Source of the DNA: Chlamydomonas reinhardtii
Taxonomy: Eukaryota > Chlorophyta > Chlorophyceae > Chlamydomonadales > Chlamydomonadaceae
Direction of reading: 5' to 3'
Assembly (NCBI RefSeq): GCF_000002595.2
Contig: NC_057015.1
Span: 5,133,195-5,197,194 of the forward strand
DNA: 64,000 bases
Shown: one piece after another, positions 1 to 12,100 of the stretch
Position numbering within the stretch: position 1 is the first letter of the stretch
Layout of the letters: each line of letters begins with the position of its first letter
Notes under the pieces: generated by a model
The model's input: the letters and a program-made list of their open reading frames with translations, nothing else
What the model was told of the DNA's origin: nothing
Database searches by the model: none
Position numbers and translations under genes: made by a program

Positions 1-100
1 CAAACCAGCCCGCTCGCCAGACCCTCCCCACAACACTCCCACCTCTTGCGACAAAACCAACCGTTCCTCCGCTTCTCACATCCTCCCCGGTCACGCGCAG

Positions 101-3100
101 TGGCATTACGAACCACGAGTGCAGCGCCTGCGGCTGCTCCCGCACGCTCAACACCTGCACCTCCTCCCGCGCCTGCCGCACCGGCTCCTACTGCGACCGC
201 TACGTGGGCAAGTGCGTGTCCTGCTACGAGTGCCTGGACGACGGCGACGTGCGGGAGGGCTCCTGCCGCCAGATCTGCGGGCACTCGCCCCGACCCGTGG
301 TGCGTGGCGTGACGCAAGGGGAACTGGAGGGTAGGGGGCTGCTGAGCATGGGCAGCGGGGCAAAGCGGGAGCCCAGGCGCGGCCCAGCGGGCATGGCGTG
401 GCGGCACAGCACGTGCAGGTTGCCTGTCCTGCCACCCGAAACAGGACGCGTCTTGACTCTGTCCAAGCACACCTGCCTTCCTGCCCTCCTGCACCTGTGC
501 TCCCCTCAGCTGCCGGGTGTGTTCGGGCTGCCCTACGACCCGGACGACGAGGCCGCCAGCGAGTGGGTCATCGACGCGGCGGTGGAGGTGGCGGCGCTGT
601 TCAAGTCCACACTGGGCACCGCGCCCGCCGTGGGCTGGTTCGACCTAGGCACGGTGCTGGGCGGCGTGGGCTTTGACTTCCTGCCGCCGGAGCAGCTGCG
701 CTTCGCGGTGCTTCAGGTGACGCGCGCCAACGCCACCTACAGCGGCTACGTCGCCGCCAAGTCGCCGCGCGCGCCGCCGCCCAACGCGCCGCCGGACCCG
801 CCGCCGGCGCCGCCCTCGCCGCCGCGGTCCGGTAACACCAGCGTCAATGCCACCGTGAACGGCACCTCGGGCGGTGTCAACGGCACCTCGGGCGGCGGCC
901 TGAACGCCACCGGTGCCGTGTCGCGCCACCGCGCCGAGCTGCGCCGGCGCTTCCTGCAGTCCACGACCGGCGGCAACGCCACGGCCACCACCACCTCCCT
1001 GCCCAGCTTCCCGCCCACCATGGATGCCAACCCCTCCACCGCGCCCGTGTACCCGGAGGACCTGGTGCGCGTGTTCCTGCTGCAGCGGCGCGACCACTAC
1101 GACGCCTTCTGCCCGCCCGACGCCCAGATCTTCTCCACAGGCCTGTCCTACCCGGGCTGCGCCTGCATGGCCATCCCGCCCGAGTACCAGTCCGACACCT
1201 CGCTGGTGACCGGCTCCACAAAGCAGTGGATCGACTACCTGGCGTTGCTGGGCGGCGCCAACGCCACCACGGCGCAGGCGGCGTGCCCGCAGGGCTTCCG
1301 CTGCTCCTCCGCCAACTTCCAGCATATGCGCCACCTCATGAGCCGCGCCTACATCCCGCTCACCATGGGCATCTGCGTGCCGTGCCTGGTGGGCGAGTAC
1401 TGCCCCGAGGGCACCGTGGAGAAGACGCAGGACCTGGTGGAGGTGTGCAACCGCCGCAGCGCCCTGCTGGACAGCGCGGAGGACAGCAGCAGCAACAGCA
1501 GTAGCAGCAGCAGTAGCAGCGGGAGCGGCAGTAGCAACAGCAACAAGGACTGCGGCAACACGCGGCTGTGCCCGGCGGGCAGCTACTGCCCCGCGCCGTC
1601 TGTGAAGCAGAACTGCACAGTGGGCGACTTCTGCACGGAGGGCTCCACGGGTGGGTGCCAGGTGCAGGGGCGAGGGCGAGGGCAAGGGCGAGGGCAGGAG
1701 CCAGGAGGGGGCCACTGGGCGGTCAGTCGGTGCTGGATTTGCCAGGGGTTGCAGCGGCGGTTGGTGGAGGGTTTAAACGGGGGGGGCGGGGGCTGAGGAG
1801 GGAGTAGGGTGGGGCGTACAGGGGCTGGTGGATGCAGGCGGGGCGACTGGCCGTCTTGCGCGCATTGGGGAAGCTTGAATGCGGCAAGCTGCAGGCTGGG
1901 CTAGAGGGCGGCCCTCATCCATATCCACATTCTACTGCTGCTCAAACTTCGCGCCTTGCCTGCACCCTCCCTCCGAACACAGAGCCGGTGACGTGCACGT
2001 TCGACACCATCCTGAACCAGCTGCCCTTCGCCACCGTGAAGCCTCAGCCCACCTACGTGCTGTCCACCGTGACCCAGGGCTCTCCGCTCAGCGGCAACTA
2101 CTGCCCGGAGGGGAGCGAGGACCCGTTTAACTACTGCCCTGGGGGTGAGTGGGGACTGAGCGGCAGGCGGGGGAGGGCAAGGGAGCGAGGCGTGAGGACG
2201 TGGGGACCCTGGGGGTGGGGTGGGGTTCAAGGACGCAGGGGCACTGGGGGCGGGATGGGGTGTGGGCGTCAAGTACGGAAGGAAGGTCAGGGGCGGGCAA
2301 GAAGCCAACATGATTGGAACTATCTATGTAAGAGGGATTGGAGGTGGTGCGTGTGGCACACAGGGGCCCGTCCGACCACTCAACTGACCGCTTCCCGCCC
2401 TCCCAACCGCAGGCTACTACTGCCCTTCCCCCGGCGTGAAGACGCTGTGCCCCGTCGGCTACTTCTGCCCCGACAAGTCCGTGGAGCCGGTTCGCTGCGG
2501 CTTCCTGCTGTCCTGCAACGACGCGGGTATCAGCAAGCCGCAGGTGGCCTGGTGGGGCTTCATCGTGTTCGTGGTGCTGATGCTGATGCTGCCGGTGGCG
2601 GGCATCCTGTACAACCTGTACGAGGAGAAGGCCATGCGCCGCACCGCGCACGACGACAAGCTGCTGGAGGCGCTGGCGGCCATGGGCTTTGGCGGCGGCG
2701 GCATTGAGGAGGACAGCGACAGGTGCGGGCGGGAGGGGAGGGCAGGCGGGGCAGAGGCGACGCGGCTGCAGCGGCGGGGCAGTGGCGGCGGGTGACGTGA
2801 GGGGACTGGGCGTCGGGTAGCAGAGTTCGGTGGCAGATTGGGCCGCACGCAGTACGTGGCGCGGAGAGGCTGTGCCAGGCGCCTGACACGACACGGCATG
2901 GCACGACATGACACGGCATGGCACGACACTGCCCCACCTGGCGTGGCTCCTGCCTGCAGTGATGATGACGACGCTGACTACTGGGCCGCGGAGTGGCTGG
3001 GCTGGAAGGGCGGCGAGGGCGGCAAGAAGGGCGGCCGCTCGGGCTGGCGCCGCTTCAAGGGCTGGTTCAGGTAAGTGCCGGTGCCGGTGCGGGGCGGAGG

Positions 3101-6100
3101 GCGGCTGGTGGCGGGGGAGGTGGCCCGGGGCGAGAGGGCTGAGGCGTGAGGGAGGGCGGGAGAGCGGAAAGAAGACAAGGCCGTGCGAGCTGAATGGTGA
3201 GGAAGGGTAGCAAATGGCGTTGCGGCGTCTCTGTGGGCTGCACAGGCTGCTTGGGGAGCACCACCTGACTGCAGGCACACGTCTCCCCGCCTTCGCTGTC
3301 CTTGCGCAGACGCCGCGTGCTGCGCCGCAGCGACGGCGGCGCCCCCGACCGCGAGATGAGCACCATGGCGGGTGCCCGCAGCGGCAAGAGCGAGGCGGCT
3401 GCGGCGCTCAAGGAGAAGAACATGGCAGATGACGAGATGCTGCAGCAGCTGGGCAACGACCGCCTGCCGCCCGGCTTTGACAAGATCAGCCCCTACCTCA
3501 CCATTCAGGTAGGAGGGAGGGAGGGAGCGGGGGCCACACGGGATTCAGGTGCGGGTTTTACATCGGCATGACCAACCTTCATGACCTCGACTCTGCGCCC
3601 CGCCCGCACCACAGTTTGAGAACTTGTGCCTCAAGCTCAAGGGCGGGCGCCGCATCCTGGACCACGTGTCGGGCGACTTCCCGCACAGCCACCTGCACGC
3701 CATCATGGGCCCCTCCGGCTCCGGCAAGTCGTCCTTCATCACGGCGCTGATCGGCAAGGCCGGCGGCGGCGTCATCACCGGCAACGTGACAGTGTGGAAG
3801 TGCGACAGCCAGGAGGTCGAGCTGGGCGCACCCTGCGTGTTCGAGGAAATCAGGTGCGCGTGTGGACAAGGAGGGTTGGAAAGCGGTGACGCAGGCGCAG
3901 GCGCATGTGCATGTGATGCTGACTGCACCAGCCGCGGCAAAGGCTGCGCTGGGACGCAGCGGGCCTGACGGCACCACCTGACCGACCGCCCGCCATCCGC
4001 CACAGCCGCTGAGTCGGGCATGCGCACGCCCTGCGTCCCACTGACCGACCTGGCTGCGCCCTGCCTGCCTGGCCGGCGCAGGTACCTGACGGGCTTTGTG
4101 CCTCAGGACGATGTGGTGCACGAGACCATGACGGTGCGCGAGAACCTGTTCTACAGCGCCGCGCTCAGGCTGCCGCGCGGCACGCCCCGCGCGGCGCGCG
4201 AGACGGCGGTGCGCGGCGCGCTGAGCATGCTGGGCATGGCGCACGTGCAGCATGACATCGTGGGCAACGTGGGGCGCAAGGGCCTGTCGGGCGGCCAGCG
4301 CAAGGTGCGAGCAGCCGGGGGTATGGGGCTTGACATGGCGGGCATTGCCTCGCTGTCCCAGCGCTGGCAGACTGCTACCGTAGCTGTGGGGGCCAGGCGT
4401 TGGCAGGCAGCGTTCCTGCAGCCAAAATCGTAGCATTTCGCCCTGTATCATGTCCGCAACCATGGGTCTGCGCACCGCAACTCTCGAGAGCTCCTGGCCC
4501 CCTCCCAACTTTCTCTTTCTAACGCCCTGGCCCCATGGCCCACGCCCTGGCCCCTCAGCGCCTGAACATCGGCCTGGAGCTGGTGGCCAAGCCCAGCCTG
4601 CTGATGCTGGACGAGCCCACCAGCGGCCTGGACGCCGCGGTGTCGCACGACGTGGTGCTGGCGCTCAAGCACATGGCGGAGGCGGGCATGAACGTCATGG
4701 TGGTCATCCACCAGCCCCGCTACTCCATCTTTGAGATGTTCGACTCGGTGCTGCTGCTGGGCGTGGGCGGCCGCACCGTGTTCCTGGGCCCGGTCAACCT
4801 GGCCGAGGCCTACTTCAACTTCCTGGGCTTCAGGCCGCCGCCCAATGAGAACAGGGCGGGTGAGGCGGGGGGCGGTGTGTAGGATTGTGTGTAGGGGCGT
4901 GGGCACCGCAGGCCGCAGGGAGCGGGTGGCAAGAAGCGGTTCACCGTATGGTGAGGCGCAAACAGCTTGCACAAGCTCAGGGGCCCCTGGGATGAAGTGC
5001 CGCCATATGGCCCGTGTGCCACCTCCCACCCCTTGCATTCCCACCCCGCCCTAATGTGCGCACTCGCCCGCGCGCAGACTTCTACCTGGACGTGATCAGC
5101 GGCGCCGTGTGGCGCGACAACGACGAGGACTTTGTGCCCAACGAGCTGTTCACGGTGTGGCAGGAGGTGGGCCGCATGTGGCTGATCGAGAAGCTGACCA
5201 ACCCCGACTTCGGCGAGGAGGAAGAGGAGGACCTGCGGGCGCGCGGCGGCGTCGGCAGCGCCAGCGGCAGCATCACCGGCAGCGGCAGCTGGGACGACGA
5301 GGACGGGAGCGAGGGCAGCTACGGGGTAGGCGCACGGGTGAAGAGGGTGTGTGGCGGCGCGGGCGGCTTGGGTGTGCGGGACTGATCAGTTCACAGGTTT
5401 GGGGTGCCCAGCGGGAACAGCGCGCGTAATCTGGACTCCCTGGACTCCAGTCCGGAGCATCGTCCAAAGTGTGCCATACCTAGTCCTGACTTGCGCGCGT
5501 ATCCCCATCCCACAGTACGATGACCACTACGACGACCACCACCACCACCACCATCACCACTACCAAGCGGGCCGCCACGAGGCGGGCAGTCACCGCGGGC
5601 ACGGCCACTCGCGGTCGCCATCGCCGCAACCTCACCGACCGGCGGCTCCTTTCACGCACCCGTACTACCGGGAGGAGGAAGAACACATTCGCCTTGGGCA
5701 TCGCCCCGACTCCAACCACGTGTCCACACGCCGCGGTGCCGGTACCCATGTTCCACCACTCAGCAGCCGCGGCCACCAGGGCCAACACTACTCCCCACGC
5801 CACAGCGACCGCACCCGCGGCCGCGGCCGCCACCGCCACCACCACCACCATGACGATCACTACCACTACCACTCTCAGCAGTCCGACAGCGCAGGCCCCA
5901 GCGGCCTGCGGCGCCGCAGCGGCGCGGACCTCTTCGCCGCCACCGTGGCCGCCGCCGTCGCGGCTTCGCACAGCAACTCGGTCAGCAGCGCCGGCGGCGC
6001 CCCCGGTGGCGGCGGCAGCGGCACCGGCCCCAGCGCCGGCTCCGGTGGCGGCGGTGGCGGCAGCGCGCCGACCAGCCCGGGCCCGCTGACGCGTGCGGCG

Positions 6101-9100
6101 CTGGAGCACAGCTCCATGACGCACCAGCGCAGCCGCTTTGCTCCAGACCGCAGCGGCGGCGGCAGTGCGATCCCCGGTCCCTCGCTTTCCGCGGGCGCAA
6201 CCTTCTTCGGCCATCCGCTAGGCTCCGGCGGCAGCGTGGGCGCCGCGGTGTCGCCGCCGGCGGCCATGGACAGCAACGGCTTCATGCCCACCGCCCACGT
6301 CACCACCAACACGACCCACTCAACTGTGGCCGCGGCAGCCGCCGCTGCCATGACGGCGGGAAGCGCGGCGGGAAGCAGTGCCTATGGCTCGCGCCGCTCA
6401 GGCATGGGCGCCGCCCCCATTGCCGGCGAGGACGGCCTGGGCCTGGCAGCAAACGACATCTTTGCGTCCAGCGCCGCCACCGCTGGAGCCGACAGCACCC
6501 TGCTTGGCAGCGGCCACGTGGGCTCCGTCGGCGCGGCTGTGGCCACAGCCAACGGCGATAGCGGCACCGTGGCCGCCGCCGGCGGCGCTGCTGCCGCCAT
6601 CGCAGCCGCGCGTGGCCTAGCCAAGGTTGAGAGCCTGCGCGCCGGCATGGGCCGCGCCTCCGCTGGCCCCGCCGGGGGCGGCGGCAGCAACGGCGGCGCG
6701 GACAGCCCGCGCGCGCTGGAGGGGCCCGAGGCGGATATCCCGGCCAGCCGGCGCTTCCTGCAGACGGTGGAGAGCCTGAAGGAGGCGGGCGTGCCGCCCA
6801 CGCTCACCGCCGCCGGCAGCCGGCGTGCGCGGGAGGTGCTTCGCCGCTCGCATGGCCGCAGCGGCAAGGCGGGCGCGCACCGCGGCGAGCGCAGCATGGG
6901 TCGCAACACGAGCGGCGTGTCGGTGGACCTGGGCGCGGCGGCGGCGCGGGCCGTGGCGGCGGTGGATGCGGAGCGAGAGCGGGAGCGGGAGCGGGAGGCG
7001 CGGCGTGCGGCCGGCGGCGAGCCGACTGTGAGTGGCTGATGGCCAGCGACGGGGACATGAGGAAGGGGCTTGGGGTTTGTGGAATGGCCGGATGTGTGCA
7101 TGCAGGGAGGTTTCAGGAACCCTGCTACTGATGCAACATACGCCGCGTTGTCTTGACTGCGTGCCGCCCGTCCCCCTTCCCTCCCTCCCTGACTGCGCCA
7201 AGGTGCAGGTCGTGCTGTCTCCCGCGCCGCCCGACGCGGAGCCGCCGCGCAAGTCCTGGGCGCGCGTCAACCCGTCGCGTGTGTTGGAGTCGGCGCGCGC
7301 CGAGGCCAGCCGCCGCGCCCGCGAGCGCTGGTCCACCCTGCGCGCCAACGTGCGCCGTGTGCCTCAGCTCAGCAGCTCGGCGATGCCGCTGCGCGGCGGC
7401 GACGCCAGCCGCTGGCAGCGCATCAACATCAGTGCGGTGGTTCGGCACGGCAAGGCGCACACGGGCTCCACGTCGCGGCGCAACAGCGGCGACGGCGGGC
7501 TGGTCAGCCGCAGCCACTCGGTCAGCAGCGTCATGCCGCGCAGGTGCGCCCGGGAGGCGGGGGGTGGCGGGGAGTGGGGGCTAGCCGCGTGGGGTAGTCT
7601 CCGCCCCTGCAGTGGCTGAATATCACGCACGGTATGGGGTATGGTGTGATGGGGTATGGCCGTATGGGGTGATGGGGTGATGGGGGGCTGTGAGGAGGGA
7701 TGCATGCATGTAGGCACGTGACAGGGCGTGAGGTGGAGCTGCGGTCACTCTGGGACCTGCAGGCAGATTCGTCCCGCTCATTTTCTGGAATCTGGCCTCT
7801 TGCTCGTTGCTCCTATGCTCCTCAAACGCACACGGTGCTTCGCTGCAGGGCCTCGGCGCACATGGTGCGCGGCACCGGCGGCGACCGCACCACCGGCGGC
7901 AACCGCAACACGGTGCAGGGCCTCACCGGGGGCGGCGGCGCGGCGGGCGGCGGCAAGGTGTCGTTCTGGGACGTGGCCATGACGCAGCTGGAGAAGGCGC
8001 ACAAGGACAAGGACCACGCCGGCCCACCGGCGGACCGCTTCCGTCACAGCACCGGCGGCGACAAGGACCACCGTCCTGGCGGCGGCGCCGCCACCACGGC
8101 GCCCGGCGAGGTGGCGGCCAAGCGCGGCGCCGGCGCTGCTGGCGGCGCGGCCGAGCCCAAGAAGCTCTCCATGATGGACATGTGCGCACGGGTTGTTGTG
8201 ATGTTGTCGTTGTTGTTGTTGTTGTTCTTGATGTTTTTGGGGTGTGGGTGTACGGTATGCGGTCGGCGCCCATGCTCACTGCTACCCGCCTGTTGCCGGC
8301 CACACGCTTGCCGCAACCCGCCGCACCGCCTGTGCGCAAGTCCTGACGCCTTGCCCATTAACCACAGCCCCACCGGATTAAACTACCCACCCTGCACGCC
8401 TCATTGCGCACCGCAGTCTCAAGATGGCCCGCAACGTGGAGCAGCAGCGCCGCGCCACCGAGATCGGCAACCTGCGCTCCGCGGCCGCCGGGAACACCCG
8501 CAAGGCCCTCCTCCATCACCCGCCCGCGCCCTCACGCAAGAACCTGCTCGCCGCTGCCGACGGCGACGACGCCGAGGCAGCCGGCGGCGGCGGAGCCGCC
8601 GCCGCCGCCACCGGCGCGGGCGAGGAGGCCGGCGCTGGAGGCCCCAGCGCGGCGGCCGTTACTGCTGCTCGCAGGTCGACAGGCGGCGGAGCCGGCGTTG
8701 CTGGCGGCGGCGGCGAGAAGGACAAGCACATTGCAGACCTGAAGGCCGAGCTCGCGGCTAAGGCCAAGGCCGGCGGCAAGGCCAACATGATGGACATCCT
8801 CAAGATCGCGCGTGTCGCCGCCAAGGACAAGGGCGGCGGCGGCGCCGCGGCCGGAGGCGCGGCCGCCGGTGCTGCAGCCGGCGCAGCTGCCGGCGCCGAG
8901 GGCGAGGGCGACAAGGACGGCGACGAGCACCCCAAGCGCTCGCTGCTTGACGCCTACCGGAACAGCATGCGCATGCGGGTGGAGCGAAGCGGCGGCAGCC
9001 ACGGCGGCGGCGAGAAGGACCATCGCGTCAGCGGCGGCGGCGCGGAGCGGCACCTGCTGGCCAGCGGCGGCAGCGAGGCGCTGCTGAGCGGCGCGGTGCA

Positions 9101-12100
9101 CAGCACGGCGGCGGCGGCGCTGCTGGGCGAGGAGGTGCCCATGCTGCAGGACGACGAGGACGAGGTGGAGGAGATGTGAGTAGCGCCACGCGTGTGTGTG
9201 TGTGTGTGTGTCGGGTGTAGGTGGCGTCAAACGAACGGAGAACTGGAACAGCAGGGTGAAGAGGGCGCTCCTCAAGCTTCCTGTCCCGTCATCGCATACC
9301 GTAGTGTTACAAAGGTTTCGGGAAACTAAGTTCGTGGAGAGGCCCCGAACCTGTTTCCCGAACCTATTTAATATTTATAAATGGCCCTGGCTTCCCGAAA
9401 ATAAGTATCAACAGCACGAAATTTGATTTTTCGCGGGCGCGCTCCGCGCGCCGGGGTGGGGGGTGCGGGCGTGGGGTGCAGGTGGGGGTGCAGGTGGGGG
9501 TGGGGGTGGGGGTTGCCGGTGGGGGTGTGGGTGGGGGATGCAAGCGTGGGTGCGGGCGTGGGGAGTAGGCGGGGTAAGCTGGTGGTGACTGGTGGCTCGT
9601 GGCTGGTGCTGTGTATGCACAATGGCATGAGGAGTATGCGGTTCTGGTGAACGGTACACGAGAGGCGCCCTGTCACAAGGGCCACAGACCGTGCCGCAGG
9701 CCCATTCCGGGTGCGTTCAGCGGTGCCCCGAATTATCGAATCAAGCTCGAAAATTTCCGTGGCGGGCGTCCCGAATATTTAGTTTCCCGAACATTTTCAT
9801 AAATATTGTAGGCTCCCTCCCCGAAAATATTAATCCCGAAACCTTTGTAACACTACGGTAAGCCGGCGCCTCCCATTGCCTCTCTTCCAACATCGCGGCC
9901 CCCTCTCGCCTCGCCCCCTCCCCTGCGACCTCCCTCCCGCCTCCCCATACAGGGTCCACCGGCTGTATGAGAACCGGCGTGTGACGCATCTGTCCAAGGT
10001 GGTGCCGTGGCGGCCCAAGGACCTGCAGGCCATTCACGACAACTTTGACCTGCTGGATGTGGGCGGCAACAAGGAGCTCAGCTACGAGGAGTTCCTCTAC
10101 TTCTTCGCCAGCCTGCGCAAGCTGCTGCCGGAGCGCCACTTTAAGAAGTTCGTGGAGGAGACGGTGGAGCAGTTCGACCTGCAGGCACGTGTGTGCATGG
10201 GAGGGCCGGAGGGCGGGATGGGGAGAAGGGGGGGGGAGGGCAGGCGGAGGGCAGGAACCTGTGATGGGGCGGGCCAGCTGTGCGGGAGGGCTGTGCTGCC
10301 TATACTTGGTGTGCAGACGCATCGGATCCGCAGCTCTATGCGCCAGCCTCTGGCAGGCGCTCACGCGCACCCGCTTCATCCCTCGCCCGTGCCTCTGCCC
10401 GCCTGTTTGCCCTGCTGCTGCTGCCGCTGCCCCCACAGGAGAACAGCGTGGTGACTCGCGATCAGTTCCTGGAGGGCATCAAGACCAAGCTCAAGGAGGC
10501 GCAGCTGCCGGCCGAGGTGCGGCGGAGGAGGCGGCGCGGCGCACACGGCTACCTGCGGGGCCAGGAGAAGGCGGAGAAGCGCCGCCGCCTCAACGTCGTG
10601 AGTACTGACTGACCTTGGCTGGGGGGTAGGGCGGTCAGATGGGCGGTTGCGTGGCTGTTTGGGGCCGGAGCCGATCAGGGTCGCCTGCAGGCTTTCGCCG
10701 CTGCCTCGCAGCAGTACCTGCTTCCACAACCCAGCCAAGTTGTGTCTGCGCCTGACGACACGCCTCGCCCATCCCATCCTCGCGCTCTACCGCTGCTTCA
10801 TCCCTCCTCCTTTAAGCAAACCACTCCACCCTCCGCCGCCCCACCAACTCAATCCCCGCATTACGCAACGCCACCTCAACCCCACCTCGATACCCCGCCT
10901 CGCTCCCTCAGATCCTGCGCAGGGTGCGCAAGCTCAAGTCCGCGCCCGAGGACCACGAGGCCGCTGCCGAGCGCAAGAAGCTGCAAGACTACTGGTACGA
11001 CCTTCGCGAGTACTTCCGCAAGAAGAACCTGTCCATCACCATGAAGCACCACGCCGCCAAGGCCGCCAAGGCCGCCGGCGCCGCCAACCCGCTTGTGGCG
11101 GCGCGGCTGCAGTCGGTGGCGGTGATGCAGTCCATGTACATGCCCAACCACCCGCCGGCACTGGGTGGGTGCGGGGCGCGGGGCTGGGGGCGGGGCCGGG
11201 ACCGGATGCGGCCTGGGGATGATGGGGGATACGGGGTTTGCTGCATCGGTTGGGGGTCCAAGAGGTGGGCTGGGAGCAAGCGAGTTCCTGCACTGTGAGC
11301 TGTGTGGAGCTGGCCTGCATACAGCGTGCCCTGCTCCCTACTACCCATAATCATGATTGGAACTCCCACTCCCGCCAGTGTCTTGACTGTCCATACTCCT
11401 GGAACCTCCGACCCCCGCAGCCGCGCTGGGCACCATGAACCGCACCGAGGTGGTCAACATCGGCGCCCAGACGCTGCTGCTGCCCGAGCACGCCGCAGCC
11501 ATGGCCGCCATGGCCGCCGCCGGCAGCGGCCGCATGGACGGCGTCGAGAACAGCCCCTTCGGCACCGCGGGCTACGCCGCCATGGCCGCTGACGTGGAGG
11601 CCACAGGCAGCATGTCGCGCGGCGGAGGTGGCGGCGGAGGCGTGATGGGTGTACCGGGCATTACGTCGGCGGCGGCCGCCGCCGCCGGCTCCTTCAGCCG
11701 GTTCGGCCCCGGCGGCCCGGCGGGCCCCATGGCGGCGGCGGCCTCTGGCGGCGTGCCGTACGGCATGATGGCCAGCCACCTGTCTGTCAGCCGCGCCGGC
11801 GGCGGCAGTGGCGCCGGCACGCCGCGCGCCGGCGGCGGCCGCCAGCGCCGCGCCAGCGGCCTGGGCCTGCCCAGCCGCATGGGCGCCGGGCCGAGCAACG
11901 CCGCCGTGGCCGCGGCCATGGCCGAGGTTGAGATGGCCGGGCTGGGCAACGGTGCGGCTTCATTGGGCGCGGCGCGCGAGCGCGAGCTGGCTCAGATGCT
12001 GGGCCTGCCGGCGCCGCGGGTCTCTGCGGGCCTGAGTGGCGCCGAGGCGGGCTACGGCAGTGCGGTGGAGCGCAGCGGCGGCAGCGCGGTCCGCCACCAC

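Noticed and set aside
645-1715. Long minus-strand open frame (356 residues) under ABCG exon 2
   Set aside because: Ala/Arg/His-biased shadow of the GC-rich coding strand, with no family features.
5520-6089. Thr-rich plus-strand frame overlapping the His-rich ABCG exon
   Set aside because: It is the alternative reading of CAC repeats; only the His frame joins the neighbouring exons in phase.
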